Positions 43,442 to 53,169 of a stretch of 64,000 nucleotides of DNA are shown piece after piece. The notes under the pieces are model-generated. The model searched no databases, was not told the origin of the DNA, and saw nothing but the letters and a program-made list of their open reading frames with translations. Source of the stretch: Salirhabdus sp. Marseille-P4669 (lineage in GTDB: Bacteria > Bacillota > Bacilli > Bacillales > Alkalibacillaceae); contig NZ_OEQK01000001.1 in the NCBI RefSeq assembly GCF_900240405.1, forward strand, positions 372,001-436,000. Reading direction: 5' to 3'. The position numbers and the translations under genes are program-made. Position 1 is the first letter of the stretch. Every line of letters starts with the position of its first letter.

Positions 43442-44722
43442 ATGAAAAGAGTTGGAATGTTTGTTTGGAACCATTTTACCAATGACGCAAGAGTTCTAAG
43501 AGAATGTACGACTTTGTCGAAAAATGGTTATGATGTTGAATTAATATGTATCGACGATCCTAATGATCCGACAATTTCACGATATGAAGAATTAAATGAT
43601 CATTTCAGGGTATTTCGGATGAAAAGATATCCTAGTTCGTTATTGTTTTTACAAAAATGTTACAGGTTTGCTGTTGGCCAAAAGTGGCCACTACTCCCAA
43701 TATTATTTCTTTGGGGCTTTCTTGTATACTTTTTACCATGGGTTATAGTACCTTTAAGCATTTTAGTTATTTTATTATTAAAAACAAAGGTTCGTGTAGT
43801 ATGGATTAGAGGGGCCTTAATACTAAGGATGATTATAAAAGGTCATCGAGGTAATTATGATATTTATCACTCCAATGATTTAAACACCTTACCACAGGGC
43901 TATATAAGTGCCAAATGGAGATTTAAGAAAAAACCATTAATATATGATTCGCATGAAGTTCAAACTAGTAGAACAGGATATGATAGTCCTTGGTACAAAA
44001 GATTTGAACAGTTTTTTATAAAAAGAATGGACAGTATGATTGTAGAAAATGATACTCGTGCAAAATATAATGAAGATTTATATGGATTCTATCCATATGT
44101 ACTTCATAATTATCCATCTATTGAAATACAACAAACAGACGATAAGGTAAATCTGCACGAAATGTTAAAATTACCACCCAATGAAAAGATTTTACTTTAT
44201 CAAGGTGGTATACAGGCTGGTAGAGGTCTTGAAAAGTTAATTGAAGCATATCCGCTGTTTAAAGAAGGTACTTTAGTTTTTATAGGTGACGGAAAAATTA
44301 AAGAAAAGCTTCAACATATGGTGAAAGAGAGAGGACTAGAAGAAGGAATCCGATTTATACCAAAGGTACCTGTCAGAGAACTACCTAAGTATACTAAAAA
44401 TGCTTACCTTGGATTTCAAGTTTTAAATAACATTAATTTTAATCACTGGTCTGCATCTTCGAATAAATTATTTGAATACATGATGAGTGAAGTCCCTGTT
44501 GTCGCATGTAACTTTCCTGAAATTAAGCGAGCTGTTGAAGAAAGCGAAGTGGGAGTTACTATCGACCCTCACGATCCGAAGGAAATAGCAAAAGGTGTCA
44601 ACTATTTGTTGGAAAACCCAGAAAAACGTGAATATTATAGTTCAAATTGCAAAAAAGCTCGAATGAAGTATAATTGGGACATAGAGCAAAATAATTTATT
44701 AGAAATTTACAGAAAATATTAA
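43442..44722 (+). CDS. Glycosyltransferase family 4 with membrane hairpin
   Basis: A 426-residue GT-B enzyme. The start KRVGMFVWNHFTNDARVLRE is the GT4 N-terminal pattern with the D-x-R acceptor motif. Between the first strands, about residues 82-117 form two hydrophobic helices, so the enzyme is probably anchored in the membrane. HSNDLNTLPQGYISAKW and YDSHE follow; the C-terminal domain contains LLYQGGIQAGRGLEKLIEAY and the donor-site Glu region NKLFEYMMSEVPVVACNFPE. It begins 15 bases after the previous gene behind an AGAAGAGG site. It probably extends the same polymer unit; specificity is not readable. Confidence 0.88.
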   Translation: MKRVGMFVWNHFTNDARVLRECTTLSKNGYDVELICIDDPNDPTISRYEELNDHFRVFRMKRYPSSLLFLQKCYRFAVGQKWPLLPILFLWGFLVYFLPWVIVPLSILVILLLKTKVRVVWIRGALILRMIIKGHRGNYDIYHSNDLNTLPQGYISAKWRFKKKPLIYDSHEVQTSRTGYDSPWYKRFEQFFIKRMDSMIVENDTRAKYNEDLYGFYPYVLHNYPSIEIQQTDDKVNLHEMLKLPPNEKILLYQGGIQAGRGLEKLIEAYPLFKEGTLVFIGDGKIKEKLQHMVKERGLEEGIRFIPKVPVRELPKYTKNAYLGFQVLNNINFNHWSASSNKLFEYMMSEVPVVACNFPEIKRAVEESEVGVTIDPHDPKEIAKGVNYLLENPEKREYYSSNCKKARMKYNWDIEQNNLLEIYRKY

Positions 44723-44755
44723 TGCTCCATAAATTAAAGAAAGAAGGTTTTTATT

Positions 44756-46012
44756 GTGAAATTATGTACTATTGGATTAGGTTATATAGGTCTACCAACT
44801 TCGATTATGTTTGCGAGTCATGATGTAGATGTTGTTGGCGTAGATGTAAAAAAAGAAGCTGTTGAAATGTTGAATAATGGTAAAATTCATATAGAAGAGC
44901 CGGGCCTACAAGATGCGTTGGAATCCGTACTAAAAGTAGGTAAATTTAGAGCATCCTTAGAACCAGAAAAAGCTGACGTCTTTATCATCTCTGTTCCTAC
45001 TCCGAACAAAAATGATGAGTATTTATCATGCGATTTATCTTTTGTGATGCAAGCAACAGAAAACATTATCCCTTATTTAGAAAAAGGTAATGTCGTAATT
45101 GTTGAATCGACAATTGCTCCAAGAACGATGGATGACCATGTAAAACCACGTCTTAAGGAAGCTGGATTTACGATTGGGGAAGATATTTACCTAGTGCATT
45201 GTCCAGAACGTGTATTACCTGGTCAAATAATGCATGAATTAATACACAACAACCGTATTGTTGGCGGAGTTACACCTGAGTGTACGGAAAAAGGCGCAGA
45301 AGTTTACAGTACTTTTGTTCAAGGCGAAATAATTAAAACGGATGCGAAAACAGCAGAAATGTCTAAACTTATGGAAAACACTTTCCGTGATGTGAATATT
45401 GCCTTAGCTAATGAATTAACTAAAGTATGTAATGAATTAGGTATTAATGCTTTAGAAGTAATTAATATGGCTAATAAACATCCTCGTGTTAACTTGCACA
45501 CACCAGGACCAGGTGTAGGTGGACACTGTTTGGCTGTAGACCCATATTTTATTATTGCGAAAGCACCTGAACAGGCTAAGTTAATTAACCTTTCACGACA
45601 AATAAATAAATCTATGCCGGAGTATGTAATTGAAAATGTTGAAAAACTATTAGCAAAAAATGATGGTCAAAAGATTACTGTTTTTGGTTTGACATATAAA
45701 GGTAATGTTGATGATATTAGAGAAAGTCCTGCAATGGATATTTATGAACAACTAAATGCACGAGCGGAATATGACGTAGTGGCTTATGATCCACATGTTA
45801 AATTGAGTTTTGTTGAGCAAGACTTAGAAGCAGCATTATCTGGTTCTGACTTAGTGTTGGTATTAAGTGACCATAATGAATTTAAAGAATTATCGAGTGA
45901 ATATTTTAATAAGATGAATGTTACTCAAATCTTTGACACAAAGAATGTAGTCAAAGAATACTCAGAGGATATTACTTATATAAACTTTGGTAACTTATAT
46001 AAATTTGTATAA
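44756..46012 (+). CDS. UDP-N-acetyl-D-mannosamine dehydrogenase-type nucleotide-sugar dehydrogenase
   Basis: A 418-residue NAD-dependent UDP-sugar 6-dehydrogenase. The Rossmann start TIGLGYIGLPTSIMFASHD, the segment VHCPERVLPGQIMHEL and the active-site block GPGVGGHCLAVDPYFI (catalytic Cys in GGHC) fit the WecC/UDP-ManNAc branch rather than UDP-glucose dehydrogenase, which has NPEFLREG. It would oxidise UDP-ManNAc to UDP-ManNAcA, supplying an acidic sugar. GTG 44756 is preceded by AAGAAGG. It is in the middle of the polymer locus. No UDP-GlcNAc 2-epimerase lies in the window, so the substrate must come from elsewhere. UDP-glucose specificity is less likely but not excluded. Confidence 0.9.
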   Translation: MKLCTIGLGYIGLPTSIMFASHDVDVVGVDVKKEAVEMLNNGKIHIEEPGLQDALESVLKVGKFRASLEPEKADVFIISVPTPNKNDEYLSCDLSFVMQATENIIPYLEKGNVVIVESTIAPRTMDDHVKPRLKEAGFTIGEDIYLVHCPERVLPGQIMHELIHNNRIVGGVTPECTEKGAEVYSTFVQGEIIKTDAKTAEMSKLMENTFRDVNIALANELTKVCNELGINALEVINMANKHPRVNLHTPGPGVGGHCLAVDPYFIIAKAPEQAKLINLSRQINKSMPEYVIENVEKLLAKNDGQKITVFGLTYKGNVDDIRESPAMDIYEQLNARAEYDVVAYDPHVKLSFVEQDLEAALSGSDLVLVLSDHNEFKELSSEYFNKMNVTQIFDTKNVVKEYSEDITYINFGNLYKFV

Positions 46013-46037
46013 ACATTAAAAAGGAAGTTACTCTAAA

Positions 46038-46862
46038 ATGTTAAAATCATTGAGGCAAGTTATAAAAGAACAATTTGAGTATAGAGATTTGATATATCGA
46101 ATGGCAACATTTGAAAACAAAGGAATGTACCAAATACATTATTTGGGATCTCTTTGGCAATTTTTAAATCCCGCTATACAGGTAGCCATATATTGGTTTG
46201 TATTCGGTACGATTAGGGGAGGAGCACCAGTTGATGGTACTCCTTTCTTCCTTTGGTTAATAATTGGGTTAATACCTTGGTTTTTTATTAGTCCATCTAT
46301 TATTCAAGCATCAAATAGTATTTACCAGAAAGTTGGATTAGTTTCTAAAATGAACTTCCCAGTAAGTTTATTACCAACAATTCGAATAATTGGTAATAGT
46401 ATTCAATTTCTGGTGATGTTAGTGATACTATTAGTTATTTGTATTTTTTACGGATTAGAACCTACGATTTATAACCTACAATTTATCTATTATTTATTTT
46501 GTTTGTATGCATTTTTATTTGCTTTTTCTTTACTAAGTTCTACTATTGCAACTTTAATACGAGATTATCAAATGGCTCTCCAATCCCTGATGAGAATGCT
46601 ATTATATGTATCACCGATATTATGGAATACAAGTTTAATCACTGAAAGCTTCACTAAGTACGGTCCTTTAATTGAAAATATTCTAAAGTTAAATCCCTTA
46701 TTTTATATAATTGAGGGATTTAGAGATTCTATTCTAGGTGGAGGTTGGTTTTTTGAAGATTTAATTTATATGGGGTATTTTTGGACGTTAACATTTGCAT
46801 TTTTGTATTTTGGGGCAAAAGTCCATATGAAATTCCGAAAGAACTTCATGGAATATATGTAA
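46038..46862 (+). CDS. Polysaccharide/teichoic acid ABC exporter permease (TagG-like)
   Basis: A 274-residue ABC-2 type membrane protein with about six transmembrane helices. The N-terminus with YLGSLWQFLNPAIQVAIYWF and later LIRDYQMALQSLMRMLLYVS and PLFYIIEGFRDSILG are TagG/Wzm-type signatures. It would form the channel that moves the completed lipid-linked polymer across the membrane. It is paired with the ATPase gene 12 bases downstream. The substrate is probably the product of the surrounding glycosyltransferases. A second, essential wall-teichoic-acid TagGH may exist elsewhere in the genome; this cannot be seen here. Confidence 0.92.
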   Translation: MLKSLRQVIKEQFEYRDLIYRMATFENKGMYQIHYLGSLWQFLNPAIQVAIYWFVFGTIRGGAPVDGTPFFLWLIIGLIPWFFISPSIIQASNSIYQKVGLVSKMNFPVSLLPTIRIIGNSIQFLVMLVILLVICIFYGLEPTIYNLQFIYYLFCLYAFLFAFSLLSSTIATLIRDYQMALQSLMRMLLYVSPILWNTSLITESFTKYGPLIENILKLNPLFYIIEGFRDSILGGGWFFEDLIYMGYFWTLTFAFLYFGAKVHMKFRKNFMEYM

Positions 46863-46874
46863 GGAGCTTTAATT

Positions 46875-47783
46875 ATGAAAACGAAAGTAAGTTTTAAAAA
46901 TGTTTATAAATCTTTTGAACTCCATGCAAAAAAATCCGAAAAAATATTAAACTTATTTGCCATGTCCAAAAAGAAAGGCAAGGAATTTTTAGCTCTAAGA
47001 GAAGTTTCCTTTGAAATACATGAAGGTGAGACAATGGGAATAGTGGGTTTAAATGGTTCGGGTAAATCAACTGTTTCTAATATTCTTGCTGGTGTTATTC
47101 AACCTACCAGAGGAAGTGTGAAAATTAATGGAGAAACATCATTAATTGCAATATCCGCGGGGTTGAATGGGAGTTTAACGGGAATGGAGAATATTGAATT
47201 AAAATGTATGATGCACGGATTGTCAAAGGAGAAAATTAAAGAGGTTACTCCTGATATAATTGATTTTGCAGATATTGGGCAATATATACATCAACCGGTG
47301 AAAGATTATTCAAGTGGAATGAAATCACGTCTTGGATTTGCTATATCAGTTCATACAGATCCGGATATTTTAATTATAGATGAGGCATTATCCGTAGGTG
47401 ATTCAACATTTGCACAAAAGTGTTTAAATAAAATGGAAGATTTCAAAAAGCAAGGAAAGACGATTGTTTTTATCAGCCATTCTGCTAGTCAAATGAAAGA
47501 ATTCTGTGACAGAGTCATTTGGTTGCATTATGGAGAAGTGAAAGAAATGGGAGATTCAACTGAGGTTGTTGAAAATTATCAAGCATTTACTCAGTGGTTT
47601 AATAAATTATCAAATAAGGATAAACTGGCTCATAAAAATGAAATGTTGGGCAAACAAGTAAGCCACCATGTTGAAAAAAGTCCCAAAAGAAATCGTATTA
47701 AGTTGAGCTTGAATTTATTTAAAAACATAATAGTGTTGATACCTGTAATTGTCATGGGGATTTTACTCCTTACAAATTATTAA
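46875..47783 (+). CDS. Polysaccharide/teichoic acid ABC exporter ATPase (TagH-like) with C-terminal anchor
   Basis: A 302-residue ATPase. The Walker A motif GLNGSGKST is at residues 58-66, the signature is DYSSGMKSRLGFAIS near 155, and Walker B is ILIIDEALSVGD near 176. The N-terminal FKNVYKSFELHAKKSEK is typical of TagH. After the ATPase a basic linker leads to one hydrophobic helix at about 280-300, then the protein ends. B. subtilis TagH is much longer, continuing with an extracellular part after that helix, so this copy is a short form. It pairs with the TagG-like permease. ATP hydrolysis powers polymer export. Confidence 0.92.
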   Translation: MKTKVSFKNVYKSFELHAKKSEKILNLFAMSKKKGKEFLALREVSFEIHEGETMGIVGLNGSGKSTVSNILAGVIQPTRGSVKINGETSLIAISAGLNGSLTGMENIELKCMMHGLSKEKIKEVTPDIIDFADIGQYIHQPVKDYSSGMKSRLGFAISVHTDPDILIIDEALSVGDSTFAQKCLNKMEDFKKQGKTIVFISHSASQMKEFCDRVIWLHYGEVKEMGDSTEVVENYQAFTQWFNKLSNKDKLAHKNEMLGKQVSHHVEKSPKRNRIKLSLNLFKNIIVLIPVIVMGILLLTNY

Positions 47784-47806
47784 ATTGCTACAAAGGATGA
47801 ATAAAA

Positions 47807-48697
47807 ATGGAAATAACAAAAGCGATAATACCTGCTGCGGGACTCGGTACGAGATTCCTTCCAGCAACAAAAGCACAACCAAAGGAAATGCTACCAATAG
47901 TAGACAAACCAACGATTCAATATATAGTTGAGGAAGCGGTTCAATCAGGTATAAAAGACATTATCATTATTAGCGGTCGGGGAAAAAGAGCTATAGAGGA
48001 TCATTTTGATAAATCTTATGAACTTGAAGAGGTTCTAGCATCTAAAAGGAAGGCGGAGCTTCTTGAACAAGTCCAAGAAATTTCACAATTAGCAAATATA
48101 CACTATATTAGACAGAAAGAACCATTAGGATTAGGTCATGCTATTCTTTGTGCTAAAAGTTTTGTTGGTAATGAACCTTTTGGGGTATTACTTGGAGATG
48201 ATATCATGTTTAATTCCAACAAAACTCCCGCCTTAAGACAGTTGATAAATAGTTACAAATATGTAGAAGCTCCTATAGTAGGTGTAAAACCAGTAGAGAC
48301 TTCTGAGACTGATAAATATGGAATTATTGATATCAAATCTAGTGAAAAAATAGATGGCTACGAGTTAATGCGTTTGAACGGCTTGATTGAAAAACCATCA
48401 GCTGAAGAAGCCCCATCAAATTATGCAATTATGGGTAGATATATATTAACACCAGACGTATTTGATGTTTTAGAAAGCATAGAGCCAGGTACTGGTGGTG
48501 AATATCAGCTTACAGATGCACTACATAAAATCAATCAAACTTCTTCTATTTTTGGTTTGAATATGGAAGGCGAAAGATATGATGTAGGAAATAAATACGG
48601 TTTTATAGAAGCTACAATTGAAATGGCTTTAAAAAGAAATGATTTAAAAGAGGATGTTTTAGAATTATTACGTAAAAAAGTTAGGAAATATGAGTAA
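47807..48697 (+). CDS. gtaB: UTP-glucose-1-phosphate uridylyltransferase
   Basis: A 296-residue GalU/GtaB enzyme that makes UDP-glucose from UTP and glucose 1-phosphate in the cytosol. The nucleotide-binding start IPAAGLGTRFLPATKAQPKE and the following MLPIVDKPTIQYIVEEA are diagnostic; GVLLGDDIM and GTGGEYQLTDA are further conserved sites. The length is normal. UDP-glucose feeds glycosylation of wall polymers and glycolipids, which fits the position between the exporter and glycosyltransferase genes. ATG 47807 has AAAGGATG upstream. Many bacilli carry several paralogues, so the symbol marks the family rather than strict orthology. Confidence 0.93.
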   Translation: MEITKAIIPAAGLGTRFLPATKAQPKEMLPIVDKPTIQYIVEEAVQSGIKDIIIISGRGKRAIEDHFDKSYELEEVLASKRKAELLEQVQEISQLANIHYIRQKEPLGLGHAILCAKSFVGNEPFGVLLGDDIMFNSNKTPALRQLINSYKYVEAPIVGVKPVETSETDKYGIIDIKSSEKIDGYELMRLNGLIEKPSAEEAPSNYAIMGRYILTPDVFDVLESIEPGTGGEYQLTDALHKINQTSSIFGLNMEGERYDVGNKYGFIEATIEMALKRNDLKEDVLELLRKKVRKYE

Positions 48698-48711
48698 AAG
48701 GAGGGATTATT

Positions 48712-50868
48712 ATGGAAAGTGAAAAAACATTACAGACTGTATTAGAACGTATCGATAATTTACATAAGAAGTTAGATCATATTGATCCATTAATTACTTT
48801 GCAAAACAGAGAAGAAATATTACAGTTTTTAATTAATGAAAGATCTAAATTAAATAAAGAACTGGTTCTTACAAAGCACAACGAAAAAGAACTTTTAGAG
48901 AGAGTTCAGAAATATGAAAGAATCGTTCAAAAAGCTTTAACTGAAAGAGAAAAAAATATTAACTATTTACAAAATAGGGTCACTGTACTTGAACAGTCCT
49001 TTCCTTTGTATGTGTCTAAACGTTTAAAGAAAGGTGTTAGTAAGCCTACAAGTTTACCAAAAGAATTATTTAATGTAACAAAGGCTGTAGGCGGTGCATT
49101 CAAAAGAAAAGTAACAAAGAAAAAAAGAAAATATAATAAAAGTAAAGTCAAACTGCCATTTAGTATGAGTGAAGTACCTTCACTTTCCGACAAGTTTATT
49201 GTCGATAAGGAAAAATTCATTAACAAAAAAGTTAATGAGTTATTTTTAATGGGTCTCTATAATAATCCTAAAAATCTTAAAGAGTTAAGAATTGCATGTA
49301 TTTTAGATGATTTTTCTTATCAAGCATTTAAATATGATGCAAATCTAATTAGTTTTAAGCCAGAGAATTGGTTTGAAGTTTTAAAGACGGAATTACCACA
49401 CATGTTACTTGTAGAATCAGCTTGGCAGGGTAACGGAGGGGCTTGGCAATATAAGATTGCAAAATACAACATAGATCAGGGATCAGAATTAGATGAGTTA
49501 TTAAAGTGGTGCAAGCAAAATAATATTCCGACTATTTTTTGGAATAAAGAGGATCCAATTCACTTTGAACGTTTTATAGATACTGCAAGTAAGTTTGATT
49601 TTATTTATACATCGGACGAGAACTGTGTAGAAAGATATAAAGAGGTAACAGGTAATGATAATGTATTCTCACTATCTTTTGCAGCACAACCTAAAATTCA
49701 TAACCCTATAAAAGTTCCAAATTATAAAGAAAATAATATATGCTTTGCGGGTTCCTATTATGCGAACCGTCATGAGCAACGCAGAATAGAACAAGAGAAA
49801 ATGTTAGAAGCTTCACAAAGGTACGGTTTAGTCATTTTTGATCGAAACTTTAGTAAAGACAATGTTAATCCACATATGCAATATCCAGAGAAATTTCATG
49901 AAAATATAAAAGGATCACTTCCATATACAGAACTAGTTAATGCATATAAACAATATAAATTATTCTTAAATGTAAATTCCGTAAAAAATTCACCTACAAT
50001 GTTTTCTAGAAGAGTTTATGAGCTTCTTGCATGTGGAACTTCGGTCTTAAGCACAGATTCAGTTGGAATAGAAAAGCTTTTTGGTGATATTATTCCTCAA
50101 GTGCATGAAAACGACGATAATGAAGAGATCATTGGTAAAATTATTAATGATAATGCTTTGAGAAAGAAAAACGAACTTAAAGGAATACGCACAGTATTAA
50201 ATAACCACACATATGCCCATAGATTATACAAAGTTGCGACTAGTGCAGGATTTAAGATCGAGAAACCTTATAATATAAATGTTTTAATTATGGGGAAAGT
50301 TCATACAGCTGATGAAGCGAAAAAAATAAAAGATTCTTTTAATAACCAAAAATATGTTAATAAAAATCTTTTATTAATTAATTTTTCGAATGAGGTTATA
50401 ACTGAAGAATCCAATGTTTCTATTATTAATGCGTATGAAGATAATGATGATTTATTTTCAAAAGAGGATTTAAAGAACTTCTCGGAAAAATACGATGTTG
50501 TGGGAAGAATGAGCCAGGAACATTATTATGGGCAAAACTTTATTACAGATATAGTTAATGGATATAAATATTCCGAAGCAGATGTTATTGGTAAAGGGTC
50601 ATATTTTACTATAGAGAATAATGTTGTTAAAACTAATGAAGAAAATTTGCAATATGTATATACAGATTCTCTTGTCGATGATGCTTTCCTAGTCAAACTA
50701 GATGTTCTTAACGGTTTCGGTATTAAATTAAATGATATTTTAAACAAAAAATATATACTCAAAGATTTAAGTCAATTTGGACTTCGCCTCTTCTCAATAG
50801 ACATTTTCAATTTTGTAAGAGGTACAAATAATGATACTGTTTTTAACAAAGAGGATGTAGATCTATAG
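48712..50868 (+). CDS. CgeB-like glycosyltransferase with coiled-coil N-terminus
   Basis: A 718-residue protein. Residues 1-105 are a coiled coil rich in Glu, Lys and Leu; 105-150 is a very basic linker. Residues about 185-520 resemble the CgeB/DUF3880 type of glycosyltransferase: RIACILDDFSYQAFKYDANL, then LVESAWQGNGGAWQ, NIPTIFWNKEDPIHFERF and the C-terminal half with KLFLNVNSVKNSPTMFSRRV and ELLACGTSVLSTDSVG. Residues 520-718 are an extra domain (VLIMGKVHTADEAKKIKDSF) that looks like a second, diverged nucleotide-sugar fold. It starts 14 bases after gtaB behind AAAGGAGGG. It probably adds sugars to the locus polymer; donor unknown. Confidence 0.78.
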   Translation: MESEKTLQTVLERIDNLHKKLDHIDPLITLQNREEILQFLINERSKLNKELVLTKHNEKELLERVQKYERIVQKALTEREKNINYLQNRVTVLEQSFPLYVSKRLKKGVSKPTSLPKELFNVTKAVGGAFKRKVTKKKRKYNKSKVKLPFSMSEVPSLSDKFIVDKEKFINKKVNELFLMGLYNNPKNLKELRIACILDDFSYQAFKYDANLISFKPENWFEVLKTELPHMLLVESAWQGNGGAWQYKIAKYNIDQGSELDELLKWCKQNNIPTIFWNKEDPIHFERFIDTASKFDFIYTSDENCVERYKEVTGNDNVFSLSFAAQPKIHNPIKVPNYKENNICFAGSYYANRHEQRRIEQEKMLEASQRYGLVIFDRNFSKDNVNPHMQYPEKFHENIKGSLPYTELVNAYKQYKLFLNVNSVKNSPTMFSRRVYELLACGTSVLSTDSVGIEKLFGDIIPQVHENDDNEEIIGKIINDNALRKKNELKGIRTVLNNHTYAHRLYKVATSAGFKIEKPYNINVLIMGKVHTADEAKKIKDSFNNQKYVNKNLLLINFSNEVITEESNVSIINAYEDNDDLFSKEDLKNFSEKYDVVGRMSQEHYYGQNFITDIVNGYKYSEADVIGKGSYFTIENNVVKTNEENLQYVYTDSLVDDAFLVKLDVLNGFGIKLNDILNKKYILKDLSQFGLRLFSIDIFNFVRGTNNDTVFNKEDVDL

Positions 50869-50883
50869 AGAGGGGGTTCCCCT

Positions 50884-53094
50884 TTGGAACGGACAGGTTT
50901 AAATGTATTAGTATACGGAGATGTAAACGCAAATATTATTGATGGATCATCCATATGGCTAACATCTATTTCAGAAACTTTAGCGCAATATAAGGATATA
51001 ACGGTTAATGTTTTATTAAAGTATCCAATTATGAGAAAGACTGTTATTAACAACCTTTTTGAATATGACAATATTAATATAATTGATCCATATACAGATG
51101 AAAGCATAAAACAAAATAATAAATTAAAGAAAAAACTAACCAAGTTTTTGTCTTACACTATAGCTGCAGAGACTATAGATTTCTTAGATAGTATTAATAA
51201 TTATGATTTAATTATCATTAGAGGCTATAATCTGTCGAAAGAAATCTCTCAGGTCTATAAAGTTTCGCATAAGACTGTATATTACATTACGGATTTTCCT
51301 CAGCAAGAGGAAGATGTAACAAAAGAAGACATAATTTATTTAACAACTATGTATCAAAACAGTGCTGCGCTAGCAGGTCAAACCAAGGAGTTAATAAATT
51401 ATTTTAAGGACATCTTAGGTGTGGAGGAAGATGGTAAGTTTTTATATTTACCTCCTATGATTCCTAATAACAAACTTGGCGATTATAATTTTACAAATAG
51501 AAGTAATACATTGATATATGCCGGTAAATTTTCCCCGCTATGGAAAGTCCCTGATATGTTCAAAATAACAAATAAGATAAATGGTATTAATCTTAAATTT
51601 GTTGTTATAGGAGACAAATTTCATAATTATCCATATCAATATAATTATCGATATAATGTGGAAAGAGTCTTGACAGAATCGAATAGAGTACAGTGGAAAA
51701 AGGGACTTACTAGGAAAGAAGTGCAAGAAGAAATTCAAAGAAGTGATCTAGGCGTTTCGTGGCGTCATGAAGCATTAGATGATAGTAAAGAGCTTTCTAC
51801 AAAGGTGTTGGAATTTGGTATTAATGGTAAACCCGTAATTTTTAATCGGAATTCACTTCATGAAAGCATTTATGGACAAGATTATCCATTGTATGCTAAT
51901 ACAGAAGAAGAATTTGAAGAAAAGGTTAAGTTAGCTTTTGCTGATAACGGAGTTTATAAAAAAGCAGCAGAAACTGTTAATAGAGTAAGTGAAAATCACA
52001 CTTTTGAAAAAGTAGCAGAATACTTAATTCCAAAGCTAAAAAATATCGCGAATGAAGTAGAGAGTTTTAAGCATATTGAGGATCGATATTTTGATAAAGT
52101 TCACTTATTATTCGCTGGACATGATTTAAAATTTGCAAAAATGTTAATTGATTATTTTACAGCCCATAAAGATTATATTGTGAAAATTGATCAATGGAAT
52201 GGACATAACTCCCATGATGAGCAACACAGTTTAGAATGTTTAGATTGGGCTGATGTGGTAGTTGCTGAGTGGGGCTTAGGGAATGCAGTTTGGTATTCAA
52301 ATCGATTAAGGAAAGACCAAAAAATGATTATTAGAATGCACCTACAAGAAAAAAATACTGAATACCCCAAAGAAACAAAATGGTCTTCTGTTGATCAAAT
52401 TGTATTTATTGCTCAAGGTATCAAAAACGACATATTTGAGGAATTTCCATTTATCCCTGAACATAAAGCAACAATTATTGAGAATCTAGTAGACACAGAA
52501 TTATTAGATAAACCCAAATTACCGGATTCAAAATTTAATTTAGGTATGCAGGGGATATGTCCTAGCAGAAAAAGATTAGATTTAGCAATAGATATATTTG
52601 AAAAACTATGGAAACAGGATAATAGATATAAGCTATATGTAAAGGGCAAGCTACCTAATGAATATAATTGGCTCTGGGCTAGAACTGCTGAACGTGAATA
52701 TTATACTGAAATTTTCACAAAGATTAATTCGAGTCCATGGAAAAACTCTGTAATCTTTGAAGGTTGGGGAGACATTAGTGAATGGTATCAAAAAATAAAT
52801 TTTGTTTTATCCCCAAGTGATTTTGAAAGTTTTCATCTAGCAGTTGCAGAAGGGATGGCTGCTAGAACAATTCCAGTTATTAGAGACTGGGATGGATCCA
52901 AATATATTTATGAGGATAAATATATTTATCACGAAACAGATGAGGCTGTTGATTTAATTATCAAGCTAAATTCGTTATCAGTTGAAGAGCAAGCTAAATG
53001 GAGAGAAGATGCAAGAGAATTTATTGTAAATAACTATGAGAAATATAAACTGTGTGATAAATGGGACCAGCTAATAAAGGGAATTGTTAGTTAA
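50884..53094 (+). CDS. Two-domain glycosyltransferase
   Basis: A 736-residue protein with two GT-B-type halves. The first (about 1-390) includes TLIYAGKFSPLWKVPDMFKI and SDLGVSWRHEALDDSKELST, with a C-terminal GT1/GT4-like fold. The second (about 395-736) begins KVHLLFAGHDLKFAKMLIDY and has LGMQGICPSRKRLDLAIDIF and VLSPSDFESFHLAVAEGMAA, where the E-x7-E donor motif region is clear. A bifunctional enzyme adding two sugars in turn is plausible. The start is TTG 50884, supported by AGAGAGGGGG upstream; no nearby ATG fits. It follows the CgeB-like gene by 15 bases. Confidence 0.82.
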   Translation: MERTGLNVLVYGDVNANIIDGSSIWLTSISETLAQYKDITVNVLLKYPIMRKTVINNLFEYDNINIIDPYTDESIKQNNKLKKKLTKFLSYTIAAETIDFLDSINNYDLIIIRGYNLSKEISQVYKVSHKTVYYITDFPQQEEDVTKEDIIYLTTMYQNSAALAGQTKELINYFKDILGVEEDGKFLYLPPMIPNNKLGDYNFTNRSNTLIYAGKFSPLWKVPDMFKITNKINGINLKFVVIGDKFHNYPYQYNYRYNVERVLTESNRVQWKKGLTRKEVQEEIQRSDLGVSWRHEALDDSKELSTKVLEFGINGKPVIFNRNSLHESIYGQDYPLYANTEEEFEEKVKLAFADNGVYKKAAETVNRVSENHTFEKVAEYLIPKLKNIANEVESFKHIEDRYFDKVHLLFAGHDLKFAKMLIDYFTAHKDYIVKIDQWNGHNSHDEQHSLECLDWADVVVAEWGLGNAVWYSNRLRKDQKMIIRMHLQEKNTEYPKETKWSSVDQIVFIAQGIKNDIFEEFPFIPEHKATIIENLVDTELLDKPKLPDSKFNLGMQGICPSRKRLDLAIDIFEKLWKQDNRYKLYVKGKLPNEYNWLWARTAEREYYTEIFTKINSSPWKNSVIFEGWGDISEWYQKINFVLSPSDFESFHLAVAEGMAARTIPVIRDWDGSKYIYEDKYIYHETDEAVDLIIKLNSLSVEEQAKWREDAREFIVNNYEKYKLCDKWDQLIKGIVS

Positions 53095-53111
53095 TTGTAG
53101 AATTAAAACAA

Positions 53112-53140
53112 AGAAGGTATTCGGTATACGGATACCTTCT
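53112..53140 (+). other. Strong hairpin between glycosyltransferase and asparagine-synthase-like genes
   Basis: AGAAGGTAT (53112-53120) and ATACCTTCT (53132-53140) pair perfectly, with a short inner GTATAC loop region. No T run follows, so it is probably an mRNA processing or stabilising structure rather than a full terminator. Confidence 0.6.
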
Positions 53141-53169
53141 ATACTATTGAAGCAAGGAGATTACAACTT

